Assembly: GCA_964448305.1 (NCBI GenBank)
Contig: CAYUWB010000008.1
Coordinates: 1-51,949, forward strand
Direction of reading: 5' to 3'
DNA: 51,949 bases
From: Thioglobus_C sp964448305
GTDB lineage: Bacteria > Pseudomonadota > Gammaproteobacteria > PS1 > Pseudothioglobaceae
This document shows positions 1 through 10,000 of the stretch, piece by piece. How positions within the stretch are numbered: the stretch's first letter is position 1; every line of letters starts with the position of its first letter. Position numbers and translations under genes: made by a program. The notes beneath the pieces are model-generated. The model saw only the letters and a list, made by a program, of their open reading frames with translations, searched no databases and was not told the DNA's origin.

Positions 1-1556
<1,556 letters not shown>

Positions 1557-1760
1557 ATAACACCCAAATTATTTGGATAATTTATTATTCAATTCATAAT
1601 TTTTGTGTTGGTGTGTCATGCAATACACTGATGTACAGTGACAAACTTATAACATGTATTAATTGTTATATCTTCTGATGATTTATCATCAAGGTATAAA
1701 AACTTTTTAATTAGTCTCCAGCTTATTACTATAAGTTAATAAACGAATGAGACGACAAGT
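1557..1760 (+). other. 23S-5S internal transcribed spacer
   Basis: About 204 bases without a tRNA gene. It holds small inverted repeats, for example TGATGA-TTTA-TCATCA near 1676-1691, and nested arms (GTCTC ... GAGAC around 1715-1753, enclosing AGCTTAT-TACT-ATAAGTT) just upstream of 5S. These are plausible rRNA-processing stems. Nothing coding was seen. Confidence 0.6.
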
Positions 1761-1882
1761 TTGCTTAGTGACAATAGCGAGTGTGCCCCACCTGATCCCA
1801 TCCCGAACTCAGAAGTGAAACCACTTAGCGCCGATGGTAGTGTGGGGTCTCCCCATGTGAGAGTAGGACATTGCTAGGCTTT
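1761..1882 (+). rRNA. rrf: 5S ribosomal RNA
   Basis: Complete 5S rRNA of about 120 nt. The ends pair as a terminal helix (TGCTTAG with CTAGGC). The core is the conserved 5S sequence (CCCGAACTCAGAAGTGAAA and CGCCGATGGTAGTGTGGGG). It follows 23S in the normal order. Boundaries are accurate to a base or two. Confidence 0.97.
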
Positions 1883-1889
1883 AAATTCA

Positions 1890-1930
1890 AAATACCCCAA
1901 CATTCAATGAGTGTTGGGGTATTTTTTTTG
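1890..1930 (+). terminator. rRNA operon intrinsic terminator
   Basis: A strong inverted repeat, AATACCCCAACA ... TGTTGGGGTATT, with a short loop is followed at once by a run of eight T. It lies just after the 5S gene and is a textbook Rho-independent terminator for the rRNA operon. Confidence 0.93.
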
Positions 1931-2146
1931 CCTACCTTTTTTTAAAGAGAATTTCACCATGTAAAAATTTCAGAAATAATACCCCAGGGCAGCCTCTCGA
2001 GGCAAAATACATCTCACCTTCTCAAAACAACCTATAAAAACCCGTAAATTTGAGCAAAAATAGCCATTTTTTACTGATATTTCACTAATACATGGTGATT
2101 TATACCTGCATTTGGAAAAATTTCGGAAATTTTTAAAATGGGCGAT

Positions 2147-2569
2147 TTAGGTGTGCTGATTGACCCAATTGGTAAAATCTGGCGCACTCAATGCACCGGA
2201 GACACGATCAATTTCCTTGCCATTTTTAAACATCACTAAAGTTGGAATTGAGCGAATGTTATATTTAGCTGAAATTGATTGTTCGGCTTCAGTTTCAATT
2301 TTTATAAAGCGTGCTTTTGGCTCGATTTGACTAGCGGCCTGTTTAAAAGTAGGGGCGAACTGCTGACACGGCCCACACCACGTTGCCCAAAAATCGACCA
2401 CTAATAATTCATCTGTTTTTTCAATCGCACGAGTCAGTTGCGCACCCGTCATTGAAATTGGTTCGCCTTTATACAATGGCTGTTTACATTTGCCACAATT
2501 TGGATTGTTGTTTAATTTATCAGCAGGGATATTATTAAGCCCGCCGCAATTGTTGCACATTGTGATCAT
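2147..2569 (-). CDS. trxC: Thioredoxin 2 (TrxC type)
   Basis: Cytoplasmic disulfide reductase of 140 aa. Two N-terminal CxxC pairs (CNNC near residue 5 and CGKC near 26) form the zinc ribbon that separates TrxC from TrxA. The catalytic WCGPC sits near residue 64 after VVDFWATWC, and the cis-proline motif SIPT lies near 106. Length matches E. coli TrxC (139 aa). It is last in a minus-strand group with an unknown gene and a rhodanese, which suggests sulfur or redox stress work, although that link is inferred. The region downstream to the 5S terminator (about 215 bases) shows only a weak AT-rich palindrome near 2113-2133. Confidence 0.92.
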   Translation of the reverse strand: MITMCNNCGGLNNIPADKLNNNPNCGKCKQPLYKGEPISMTGAQLTRAIEKTDELLVVDFWATWCGPCQQFAPTFKQAASQIEPKARFIKIETEAEQSISAKYNIRSIPTLVMFKNGKEIDRVSGALSAPDFTNWVNQHT

Positions 2570-2629
2570 AAATAATTCCTTTAAATTGGTTATAAGGTTT
2601 ATTTATGGTCGGCGATAAGTAAATACAAG

Positions 2630-3295
2630 TTAGGTAATGTGATCACTCGATGATTTGTTTTTGATAATGGTATTTTGTCGTGTCGATTTTCGCTTTGAAC
2701 GCGGGATTTTTTCTTTTTTGCGTTTGATTTGTTCATCTTTGCTGATAATGCTCTTAACATTAACTAAATCATCAACACTCTCACTAATTTTTTTAAAGGC
2801 TTTTGGCGCTTGAATTTCAATCATTTGCTGCACAATCCATTTTTCATCGACATCAGTCATTGCAGATTTAACTTTTTCTGCAAAATATCTTAAAAAATGA
2901 TAATCAGGCTCGCCACCAACAAAGTCATAATCTGAATAATCTTGTGAACGTTGATTATAAGTATTAACGAATGCCTTCCAATGATTGCCCTCACCGATAC
3001 GATCTTCTTTGTTTTCTTGGTAATAAAAGGCAGATTGTTTGGCGAGCTTGTTAATCAACTCTTGTCGTTGCTCAGTGCTGAGTGTTTTGAAAACAAGGCG
3101 ATCGATAGATTGAATAAGAAAACATAAGTATTCAGCAATCACGTTAAAGACTTGTTCTTTTTCAATAACAAAGCCTTCGTTAATCAAATCTTCAAGATGA
3201 TTTTTGGTAATGCGCCAGCAAATGAACGCCATGGCGCCACCGATATCTTCAATGGTTTTAACTTGGGTTTTGTGCCACTTGCTTTTAACTCTCAC
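2630..3295 (-). CDS. Conserved-type hypothetical protein, 221 aa
   Basis: I do not recognise this protein. It is a soluble, mostly helical, charged protein with no signal peptide or membrane segment. Residues about 1-185 look globular. The tail (about 186-221) is rich in Lys, Arg and Ser and probably disordered, and could bind nucleic acid. The assigned start is GTG without a clear ribosome site; an internal ATG (residue 22, MAFICW) preceded by GGTGGCGCC is an alternative. It lies 24 bases after the rhodanese gene and 60 bases before trxC on the same strand, so co-transcription is likely. Confidence 0.6.
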   Translation of the reverse strand: MRVKSKWHKTQVKTIEDIGGAMAFICWRITKNHLEDLINEGFVIEKEQVFNVIAEYLCFLIQSIDRLVFKTLSTEQRQELINKLAKQSAFYYQENKEDRIGEGNHWKAFVNTYNQRSQDYSDYDFVGGEPDYHFLRYFAEKVKSAMTDVDEKWIVQQMIEIQAPKAFKKISESVDDLVNVKSIISKDEQIKRKKEKIPRSKRKSTRQNTIIKNKSSSDHIT

Positions 3296-3319
3296 AAGCT
3301 AATTTTATCACTTAGTGGC

Positions 3320-3607
3320 TTATTCGCAGTTGTAGTTTCTAAAAGAGCCTAGGTCGTTAACGTTGTCAAAACCCATTTGTACTAAATAGTTCTTAGCTGT
3401 TGAAGAGCGAGCACCTGTAACACAATACAAAACAATCGCCTTGTCTTCGTCAAGAATATTCTTGGCACTCATGATTGATTGCAACGGTAAGTTGATAGCA
3501 TCGGGTAATGCACCACGTGCAAATTCAGCACTTGATCGAACATCAACTAATTGTGCGCCTTGGGCCAATAGTTTGCAAGCATCGTTTCCTGAAAATGAGT
3601 TGAACAT
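3320..3607 (-). CDS. Single-domain rhodanese (sulfurtransferase)
   Basis: A 95-aa single-domain rhodanese. The LVDVRSSAEFARGALPDAINLP block is the usual rhodanese N-terminal signature (read in two pieces, VDVRSSAEF then GALPDAINLP). The active loop CVTGARS (near residue 62) carries the catalytic cysteine. Such proteins transfer sulfane sulfur; partners cannot be told from sequence. An AGGGGA ribosome site precedes the ATG. It is the first gene of a likely minus-strand operon with the 221-aa protein and trxC, and is divergent from serS. Confidence 0.9.
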   Translation of the reverse strand: MFNSFSGNDACKLLAQGAQLVDVRSSAEFARGALPDAINLPLQSIMSAKNILDEDKAIVLYCVTGARSSTAKNYLVQMGFDNVNDLGSFRNYNCE

Positions 3608-3635
3608 AGTATAATCCCCTAATAAGTTTTTAAGT

Positions 3636-3659
3636 GAATACGGTTATTAACCGTTATTC
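3636..3659. promoter_or_regulatory. Inverted repeat in divergent rhodanese/serS promoter region
   Basis: The core is a perfect palindrome ACGGTTA-T-TAACCGT (3640-3654). It extends outward to GAATA ... TATTC with a one-base offset. It lies midway between two divergent start codons only 81 bases apart, so it could be an operator for a dimeric regulator. Which regulator cannot be said. Confidence 0.4.
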
Positions 3660-3688
3660 AATCTATATAAGGAAACCATTATATAACA

Positions 3689-4978
3689 ATGTTAAGCAAA
3701 AAGCAACTAAGAAATGACATTGAAGCGGTGGAATCAGCCTTAAAAAAACGCAATTTTTCTTTTGATATCAATCAGTTAAATGATTTAGAAAATAAAAGAA
3801 AAAAAAATCAAGTTGAAACGCAAGAACTGCAAAACTTGCGCAATACACAGTCAAAATCGATTGGCAAGGCTAAAGCAGCGGGCGAAGATATTAAGCCGTT
3901 ATTAGACGCAGTTGCTGATTTGGGCGATAAGCTCGATCAGGCAAAATCTGAATTACAATCTATTCAATCTCAAATTGACGACATTGTTATGGCGATGCCA
4001 AACATTCCTCATGAGTCAGTGCCAGCGGGCAACTCTGAAGATGATAATGTTGAAGTGTCAAAATGGGGTGAGCCAGGGCAGTATGATTTTGAAGTTAAAG
4101 ACCATGTTGATTTAGGCGAGATGCATGGACTGGATTTTGAAACTGCGGCAAAGATATCGGGCGCACGCTTTTCAGTAATGACTGGAAAGATTGCACGACT
4201 ACACAGAGCATTAACTCAGTTTATGTTGGATCAGCATGTTGAAAATAACAATTACACTGAAGCTTATGTGCCTTATTTAGTGAATGCTGATTCTTTAACG
4301 GGTACTGGGCAGCTGCCTAAATTTGAAGCAGATTTATTTAAAACCCACTTGCATGGTGAAGAGGGTGATGCAAAGCCTTTGTATTTGATTCCAACCGGTG
4401 AAGTACCAATTACCAACATAGTGCGTGATACGATTGTAAAAGAAGCTGACTTGCCACTTAAATTTGTAGGGCATACACCAAGTTTTCGCTCTGAAGCCGG
4501 TGCTTACGGGCGCGACACACGAGGCTTGATTCGCCAACATCAGTTTGAAAAAGTAGAATTAGTACAAGTGGTAAAAGCACAGGATTCTTATCAAGTATTA
4601 GAAGCGCTAACTGGCCATGCCGAAGGTATTTTGAAGGCGTTAGAGTTGCCGTACCGCAAGGTAATTTTATGTGCGGGTGATCTCGGATTTTCAGCAGCTA
4701 AAACTTATGATCTGGAAGTATGGTTGCCAGGGCAAAATGCGTATCGCGAGATATCTTCTTGTTCGTGTTTTGAAGATTTTCAAGCAAGGCGTCTACAGCT
4801 TAGATGGAAAAACCCAGAAACCAATAAACCAGAATTGTTACACACACTGAATGGTTCAGGCTTGGCAGTAGGCAGAACATTGGTGGCCGTGTTAGAAAAC
4901 CACCAGCAAGCTGATGGCAGTATCAGGGTGCCAGATGTATTGCACAGTTACATGGGCGGTATCACCGTCATTAATTAA
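3689..4978 (+). CDS. serS: Seryl-tRNA synthetase
   Basis: Charges tRNA-Ser with serine; cytoplasmic homodimer, 429 aa, normal family length. The N-terminal 100 residues form the charged coiled-coil arm that contacts the long variable loop of tRNA-Ser (KKRNFSFDINQLNDLENK onward). The class II core follows: motif 2 around SFRSEAGAYGRDTRGLIR (residues about 265-285) with the adjoining HQFEKVEL, and motif 3 at NGSGLAVGRTLVAVLEN (near 390). A tRNA-Ser gene is also present near 19.6 kb. A TAAGGAAA ribosome site lies upstream of the ATG. Confidence 0.97.
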   Translation: MLSKKQLRNDIEAVESALKKRNFSFDINQLNDLENKRKKNQVETQELQNLRNTQSKSIGKAKAAGEDIKPLLDAVADLGDKLDQAKSELQSIQSQIDDIVMAMPNIPHESVPAGNSEDDNVEVSKWGEPGQYDFEVKDHVDLGEMHGLDFETAAKISGARFSVMTGKIARLHRALTQFMLDQHVENNNYTEAYVPYLVNADSLTGTGQLPKFEADLFKTHLHGEEGDAKPLYLIPTGEVPITNIVRDTIVKEADLPLKFVGHTPSFRSEAGAYGRDTRGLIRQHQFEKVELVQVVKAQDSYQVLEALTGHAEGILKALELPYRKVILCAGDLGFSAAKTYDLEVWLPGQNAYREISSCSCFEDFQARRLQLRWKNPETNKPELLHTLNGSGLAVGRTLVAVLENHQQADGSIRVPDVLHSYMGGITVIN

Positions 4979-5000
4979 TTTTTTTTATCAGGAGACAACA

Positions 5001-5342
5001 ATGAATTTATTAGATTTAATCATATCGCCTGCCTTTGCCGAAGGCGACGTACCAGCAACTATTTCGGGCTCAGGTTTGGGCGAACTTATACCTATGGTGC
5101 TATTATTTGTGATTTTTTATTTTTTGTTGATTCGACCTCAACAAAAACGCGCCAAAGAGCACAAGGTACTTTTAGCAGCATTAAAAGCAGGCGATGAAGT
5201 AGTAACCAATGGCGGTGTTGTTGCTAAAGTAACCTCGGTTGACGAATCTTTTGCAACCGTTGAAATTGCTGATGGTGTGATCATCAAAGTACAAAAGCAA
5301 GGTATTAATCAAAAACTACCAAAAGGCAGCGTTAAGATTTAA
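5001..5342 (+). CDS. yajC: Sec translocon accessory protein YajC
   Basis: A small inner-membrane protein of 113 aa that associates with SecDF-SecYEG. One membrane helix (about residues 31-48, LIPMVLLFVIFYFLLI) is followed by RPQQKR and a cytoplasmic domain with GDEVVTNGG, the family hallmark. The start was chosen at the ATG preceded by AGGAGA; a longer in-frame extension would run into serS and lacks a ribosome site. It is the first gene of yajC-secD-secF, 22 bases after serS. Confidence 0.95.
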   Translation: MNLLDLIISPAFAEGDVPATISGSGLGELIPMVLLFVIFYFLLIRPQQKRAKEHKVLLAALKAGDEVVTNGGVVAKVTSVDESFATVEIADGVIIKVQKQGINQKLPKGSVKI

Positions 5343-5363
5343 CTTTAAGGTATAAATAAACCC

Positions 5364-7217
5364 ATGAATCATTACTCCGGTTTGAGAAATGCGTTAATCG
5401 CATTTTTCTTGTTATTATCAGCGCTTTACGCCTTGCCAAATATTTTTGGTTCAGATTTGGCGGTGCAAGTTTCTAGTGCCGGTGATGCGGCCATTGAGCA
5501 AACTGATTTAAGAAAAATTACAGACACACTAAAAGCGAAAAATATCCAATACAAGTCAGCTGGGTTATCAAATCGTCGAATTTTGGTGCGTTTTGACAAT
5601 AACAAATCTCAGTTATCGGCGAAAGATTTGTTAAAAGCAGAATTGGGGCGTAACTATGTGGTGGCGCTCAATCTAGCGCCTTCAATCCCACTATGGTTGT
5701 CAGATTTAGGTGGCAAGGCAATGTCGCTTGGCTTGGATCTTAGAGGTGGTGTGCATTTCTTGTTAGAAGTGGATATGCAAGCCGTATTGTCAATGTCGAT
5801 TGATAAATACTATAACGAGTTGCGTACTTTATTGCGACAAGATCGTTTGTATAAAAGTATTAAGAAAGAGGGTGAAAGTATTGCCATTTACCTTAAAACG
5901 GCTGAATCAAAAGACAAAGTATTGGACATTATTAAGTCAGACTTAACGGATTTGGTGGTTTTAGAAACTGATAATCAAGATGCGTTGTTGATTCAAGTGG
6001 GTATGAGTGATGGCGCACAAAAGATAGCCAAAACCAGTGCACTAAAACAAAATATTACCACGTTAAGAAATCGAGTGAATGAGCTAGGCGTGGCTGAGCC
6101 AATTATTCAACAACAAGGCCTAGAACGTATTGTCGTACAGCTACCAGGTGTACAAGATACCGCTAGAGCTAAAGAGATTTTAGGTGCAGTGGCAACGTTA
6201 GAATTTAGATTGGTTGATGAAAAAAATGACCCACAAACAGCCATTCAATCCGGCAGAACGCCAATTGGTTCAAAGCTTTATTATTTTAAAGATGGGCGAC
6301 CTTTGTTACTGAAAACTCGTGTGATTGCCACTGGTGAAAATATTACTGGCGCTGCTTCGGGTATTGATCAAGAAAACAACATTCCAATGGTGAATATTAC
6401 TTTAGACAATTCAGGTGGTCGCTCAATGCTGGATACCACCAAAAAGTATTTGCATCATCGTATGGCAGTCGTGTTTATTGAGAATAAGGTCGAGAGTTCG
6501 CTTGTCGATGGCAAGATTGTTAAAAAACGTTCAACCACTAAAGACATTATTAATGCTGCAACGATTCAGGGTACCTTCTCCTCACGTTTTCAGATTACTG
6601 GTATTGATAGCGCACGAGAAGCTCGTAACTTAGCGTTATTACTAAGAGCGGGTTCATTATCAGCGCCGATTGAAATTATTGAAGAGCGCACGATTGGCCC
6701 AAGCTTAGGTGCAGACAATATTGAAAAAGGCGTGTTGTCAGTGATTGCTGGTTTTGTTTTGGTATTGGTATTTATGGTGGTGCGTTATCGGGTATTTGGC
6801 ATGGTAGCTAATGTTGCTTTGACGCTTAACTTAGTGATGATTATGGCGGTACTGTCACTCTTGCAAGCTACATTAACGTTGCCAGGCATTGCCGGTATTG
6901 TGCTAACGGTTGGTATGGCAGTCGATGCTAATGTATTGATTTTTGAGCGTATTAAAGAAGAATTGAATGCACATAGCAATATTCAAAAAGCCATTTCAAG
7001 CGGTTATGATAAAGCGCTATTGACGATTGCAGATGCGAATATTACCACGCTAATTGCAGCCTTGGTATTGTTTAGCTTTGGTACGGGACCAATCAAGGGT
7101 TTTGCAATTACGTTATCAATCGGTATTGTGACTTCCATGTTTACAGCGATTATTGTTTCTAGAGCGATTATTAATAAAATTTACGGCGGTAAAAAGCTAG
7201 AGGAGTTATCGATATGA
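5364..7217 (+). CDS. secD: Protein translocase subunit SecD
   Basis: Inner-membrane RND-type subunit that uses the proton-motive force to help pull secreted proteins through the Sec channel; 617 aa, close to E. coli SecD. It has an N-terminal membrane helix (about 9-27), the LGLDLRGGVHFLLEVD motif (about 123-138), a large periplasmic P1 region, then a five-helix C-terminal block with GMAVDANVLIFERIKEE near 515-531, the conserved D-A-N motif of the SecDF family. Its last four bases overlap secF (ATGA), so the two are translationally coupled. Confidence 0.97.
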   Translation: MNHYSGLRNALIAFFLLLSALYALPNIFGSDLAVQVSSAGDAAIEQTDLRKITDTLKAKNIQYKSAGLSNRRILVRFDNNKSQLSAKDLLKAELGRNYVVALNLAPSIPLWLSDLGGKAMSLGLDLRGGVHFLLEVDMQAVLSMSIDKYYNELRTLLRQDRLYKSIKKEGESIAIYLKTAESKDKVLDIIKSDLTDLVVLETDNQDALLIQVGMSDGAQKIAKTSALKQNITTLRNRVNELGVAEPIIQQQGLERIVVQLPGVQDTARAKEILGAVATLEFRLVDEKNDPQTAIQSGRTPIGSKLYYFKDGRPLLLKTRVIATGENITGAASGIDQENNIPMVNITLDNSGGRSMLDTTKKYLHHRMAVVFIENKVESSLVDGKIVKKRSTTKDIINAATIQGTFSSRFQITGIDSAREARNLALLLRAGSLSAPIEIIEERTIGPSLGADNIEKGVLSVIAGFVLVLVFMVVRYRVFGMVANVALTLNLVMIMAVLSLLQATLTLPGIAGIVLTVGMAVDANVLIFERIKEELNAHSNIQKAISSGYDKALLTIADANITTLIAALVLFSFGTGPIKGFAITLSIGIVTSMFTAIIVSRAIINKIYGGKKLEELSI

Positions 7218-8134
7218 AGGCATTAAATATCCCTACAATCGATTTTGTTGGTAAGCACACCTATGCGATTATTGTTTCATTAATACTGATTGCAACTTCA
7301 ATATTCTCATTATCAACACAAGGCTTAAAATTTGGCATTGATTTTACTGGCGGTACTTTGATCGAAGTTGGTTATAAGCAGAGTGCAGATTTATCATCGG
7401 TGCGAAACACACTGAGTGACGCCAAATTTAAAGGGGTAAATGTTCAATATTTTGGCTCTACTAATGAAATTTTAATTCGCCTTGAGCCACAAGCGATTTC
7501 TAGTGCCAAACTTAGTTCAAAAATTATCCATTTATTGGGCGATGATGTTGATATTCGTCGTGTTGAATTTGTTGGCCCTAAAGTGGGTGAAGAGCTGACC
7601 AATGATGGTGGTTTGGCCATGCTATACGCACTCATCGGTATTTTGATTTATGTGGCTTTCCGTTTTGAGTATCGTTTTGCATTGGGTTCGATCTCTGCCC
7701 TAATTCACGATGTCATTATTACTTTGGGTGTATTTTCGTTATTACAAATAGAGTTTGATTTAACTGTATTGGCAGCGATTTTAGCGGTGATTGGTTACTC
7801 GCTTAACGATACGATTGTGGTGTTTGACCGAATCCGTGAGAATTTTCTATCGACTCGCCATGTAGATCCAGCTAAGATTATCAATGGCGCACTAAACCAG
7901 ACACTTTCTAGAACCATTATGACTTCAGTCACAACGCTATTGGTATTATTAGCTTTGTTCTTCCTAGGCGGTGAGATTATCCATAGTTTTGCATTAGCCT
8001 TACTGATTGGTGTGGTCATTGGTACCTATTCTTCAATCTATGTAGCCAGCTCAATGATTCTAGCGCTAGGGATTAGCAAAGCAGACATGCTGCCGTCAGA
8101 GAAGGAAGAGAAAGAGATTGACGCTAGACCTTAA
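7214..8134 (+). CDS. secF: Protein translocase subunit SecF
   Basis: Partner of SecD in the SecDF-YajC complex; 306 aa, usual length. It has an N-terminal membrane helix, then FGIDFTGGTLIEVGY (about 38-52), a short periplasmic domain, and membrane helices carrying GYSLNDTIVVFDRIRENF (about 194-211), the conserved SecF motif. Starts within the secD stop codon (ATGA). A convergent fabB gene lies 100 bases downstream. Confidence 0.97.
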   Translation: MKALNIPTIDFVGKHTYAIIVSLILIATSIFSLSTQGLKFGIDFTGGTLIEVGYKQSADLSSVRNTLSDAKFKGVNVQYFGSTNEILIRLEPQAISSAKLSSKIIHLLGDDVDIRRVEFVGPKVGEELTNDGGLAMLYALIGILIYVAFRFEYRFALGSISALIHDVIITLGVFSLLQIEFDLTVLAAILAVIGYSLNDTIVVFDRIRENFLSTRHVDPAKIINGALNQTLSRTIMTSVTTLLVLLALFFLGGEIIHSFALALLIGVVIGTYSSIYVASSMILALGISKADMLPSEKEEKEIDARP

Positions 8135-8175
8135 CTTTGTCTAATATATGCTCTCTCGTATTTTTTAAAATCCGC

Positions 8176-8211
8176 CTTACATAAGAGCTATTGGCTGTAA
8201 GTTGATTTTTT
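8176..8211 (+). terminator. Possible weak terminator after secF
   Basis: CTTACA (8176-8181) pairs with TGTAAG (8196-8201), with a partly pairing loop, followed by TTGATTTTTT. It is short and AT-rich and lies between convergent secF and fabB. Weak support only. Confidence 0.3.
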
Positions 8212-8234
8212 AGAATCTAAATAATGGGGTAAAG

Positions 8235-9452
8235 CTAGGCTTTAAACTTTTCGAAGACCAAGCAAGCGTTCGTACCACCAAAACCAAAACTATTTGACAT
8301 CACGCGGTTAAGCGATTGAATGGTTGTTGCCTGTACAATCGGCATACCTTCTGCAGCTTCGTCAAGATTTTCAATGTTGACTGATTCCGCCATAAAATCA
8401 TTTTGTAGCATGAGCAATGAGTAAATAGATTCATTAACACCGGCTGCACCTAGTGCGTGGCCTGAGAGTGATTTAGTGGATCCAACATTGGGAATGTTAT
8501 TACCAAATACTTCTTTAATAGCGCCAAGTTCTTTAACGTCGCCAACTGGTGTTGAAGTGCCGTGCGCATTAATGTAATCAATTGGACCGTCAACGGTTGA
8601 GATGGCGAGTTCCATGCAACGTTTTGCGCCTTCGCCAGATGGGGCAACCATGTCATAACCATCTGAGGTTGCGCCATAACCAGTGAGTTCGGCTAAGATG
8701 GTGGCACCACGTGCTTCGGCATGCTCTAAAGACTCAAGCACTAAAGCACCGCCACCACCAGAAATTACAAAGCCATCACGATCAGCGTCATAAGCACGAG
8801 AAGCTTTTTCAGGTGTTTCGTTATACTTCGAAGATAGGGCGCCCATGGCATCAAACAACATGGTTAATGACCAATCGAGTTCTTCACCGCCACCGGCAAA
8901 AACTACGTCTTGTTTGCCTAGCTGGATTTGCTCCATGGCATTACCGATACAGTGCGCACTGGTTGAACAGGCCGAGCTAATTGAATAATTAATGCCTTTA
9001 ATTTTAAATATCGTTGAAAGGCAAGCTGATGTTGTTGAACCCATGGTGCGAGGCACACGATAAGGACCAACACGTTTAATGCCTTTTTCTCTTAAGATGT
9101 CCGCTGCTTCAACCACGTTTTGGTTACTTGCACCACCAGAACCCATAATAAAGCCTGTACGTGGATTGGAAATTTGTTCTTCGGTTAAGCCAGATTGTTT
9201 AATGGCTTCGTCCAATGCAACCGCATTGTAAATAGCAGCGTCCGCCATAAAGCGTTTCATTTTTCGATCAATTACTTCGCTTGAATCGATTTCGGCAATT
9301 TGTCCTGAAACATGAGATCTAAGGCCTAGCTCTGCATATTTTTCGTCAAATTGAATACCTGATTTGGCTGTTTTTAATGATTCTAATACTTCGTCACAAT
9401 TAGCGCCAAGGCTAGAAACAATACCCATTCCGGTGACAACAACTCTATTCAT
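8235..9452 (-). CDS. fabB: 3-oxoacyl-ACP synthase I (FabB)
   Basis: Condensing enzyme of type II fatty acid synthesis, needed to elongate unsaturated acyl chains; 405 aa, as in E. coli. The Cys-His-His triad is visible: ISSACSTSAHC (about 160-170), NAHGTSTPVGD (about 295-305) and SLSGHALGAAG (about 329-339). The preceding fabA overlaps it by one base (TAATG arrangement). The fabA-fabB pair marks the anaerobic route to unsaturated fatty acids, in keeping with a gammaproteobacterium. Confidence 0.97.
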   Translation of the reverse strand: MNRVVVTGMGIVSSLGANCDEVLESLKTAKSGIQFDEKYAELGLRSHVSGQIAEIDSSEVIDRKMKRFMADAAIYNAVALDEAIKQSGLTEEQISNPRTGFIMGSGGASNQNVVEAADILREKGIKRVGPYRVPRTMGSTTSACLSTIFKIKGINYSISSACSTSAHCIGNAMEQIQLGKQDVVFAGGGEELDWSLTMLFDAMGALSSKYNETPEKASRAYDADRDGFVISGGGGALVLESLEHAEARGATILAELTGYGATSDGYDMVAPSGEGAKRCMELAISTVDGPIDYINAHGTSTPVGDVKELGAIKEVFGNNIPNVGSTKSLSGHALGAAGVNESIYSLLMLQNDFMAESVNIENLDEAAEGMPIVQATTIQSLNRVMSNSFGFGGTNACLVFEKFKA

Positions 9453-9961
9453 TAGAAACTACTCGTATCTGTAAATAAACCCACCTTTAGATTGGTGGCT
9501 TCGTAAATGACTTTGCCATCAACTTCCATAACAGCATCGCCAATACCCATGTAGAGTTTGCGCGCAATCACACGCGATAAGCTAATTCTGTAAGTAACCT
9601 TTTTAGCGGTTGGTAAAACCTGACCGGTAAATTTAATATTGCCAGCGCCTAATGCACGACCACGACCGGGCCCGCCTAACCAGCCTAAGTAAAACCCAAT
9701 TAGTTGCCACATGGCATCAACCCCTAAACAACCTGGCATCACAGGGTCTTCATTAAAATGACAATCAAAAAACCACAACTCAGGTTTAATGTCTAATTCT
9801 GCAATAATTTCGCCTTTACCGTATTCGCCGCCTTCTTGGGAAATGTGTGTAATACGATCCAACATTAGCATCGGCGGCTGTGGTAGTTGCGCATTGCCAG
9901 GGCCAAATAATTCGCCGTTACCGCATTTGATTAATTCTTCGTATGAATAAGAGTTTTGCAT
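9452..9961 (-). CDS. fabA: 3-hydroxydecanoyl-ACP dehydratase/isomerase (FabA)
   Basis: Dehydrates 3-hydroxydecanoyl-ACP and isomerises the trans-2 product to cis-3, which begins unsaturated fatty acid synthesis; 169 aa. The active histidine lies in WFFDCHFNEDPVMPGCLGVDA (His about residue 69), and the aspartate in GCLGVDAMWQ. The sequence is full length and ends one base into fabB. Confidence 0.97.
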   Translation of the reverse strand: MQNSYSYEELIKCGNGELFGPGNAQLPQPPMLMLDRITHISQEGGEYGKGEIIAELDIKPELWFFDCHFNEDPVMPGCLGVDAMWQLIGFYLGWLGGPGRGRALGAGNIKFTGQVLPTAKKVTYRISLSRVIARKLYMGIGDAVMEVDGKVIYEATNLKVGLFTDTSSF

Positions 9962-10000
9962 TAATCAGTCCTTGTGTCTATAGTTACCGAAAATTATACT

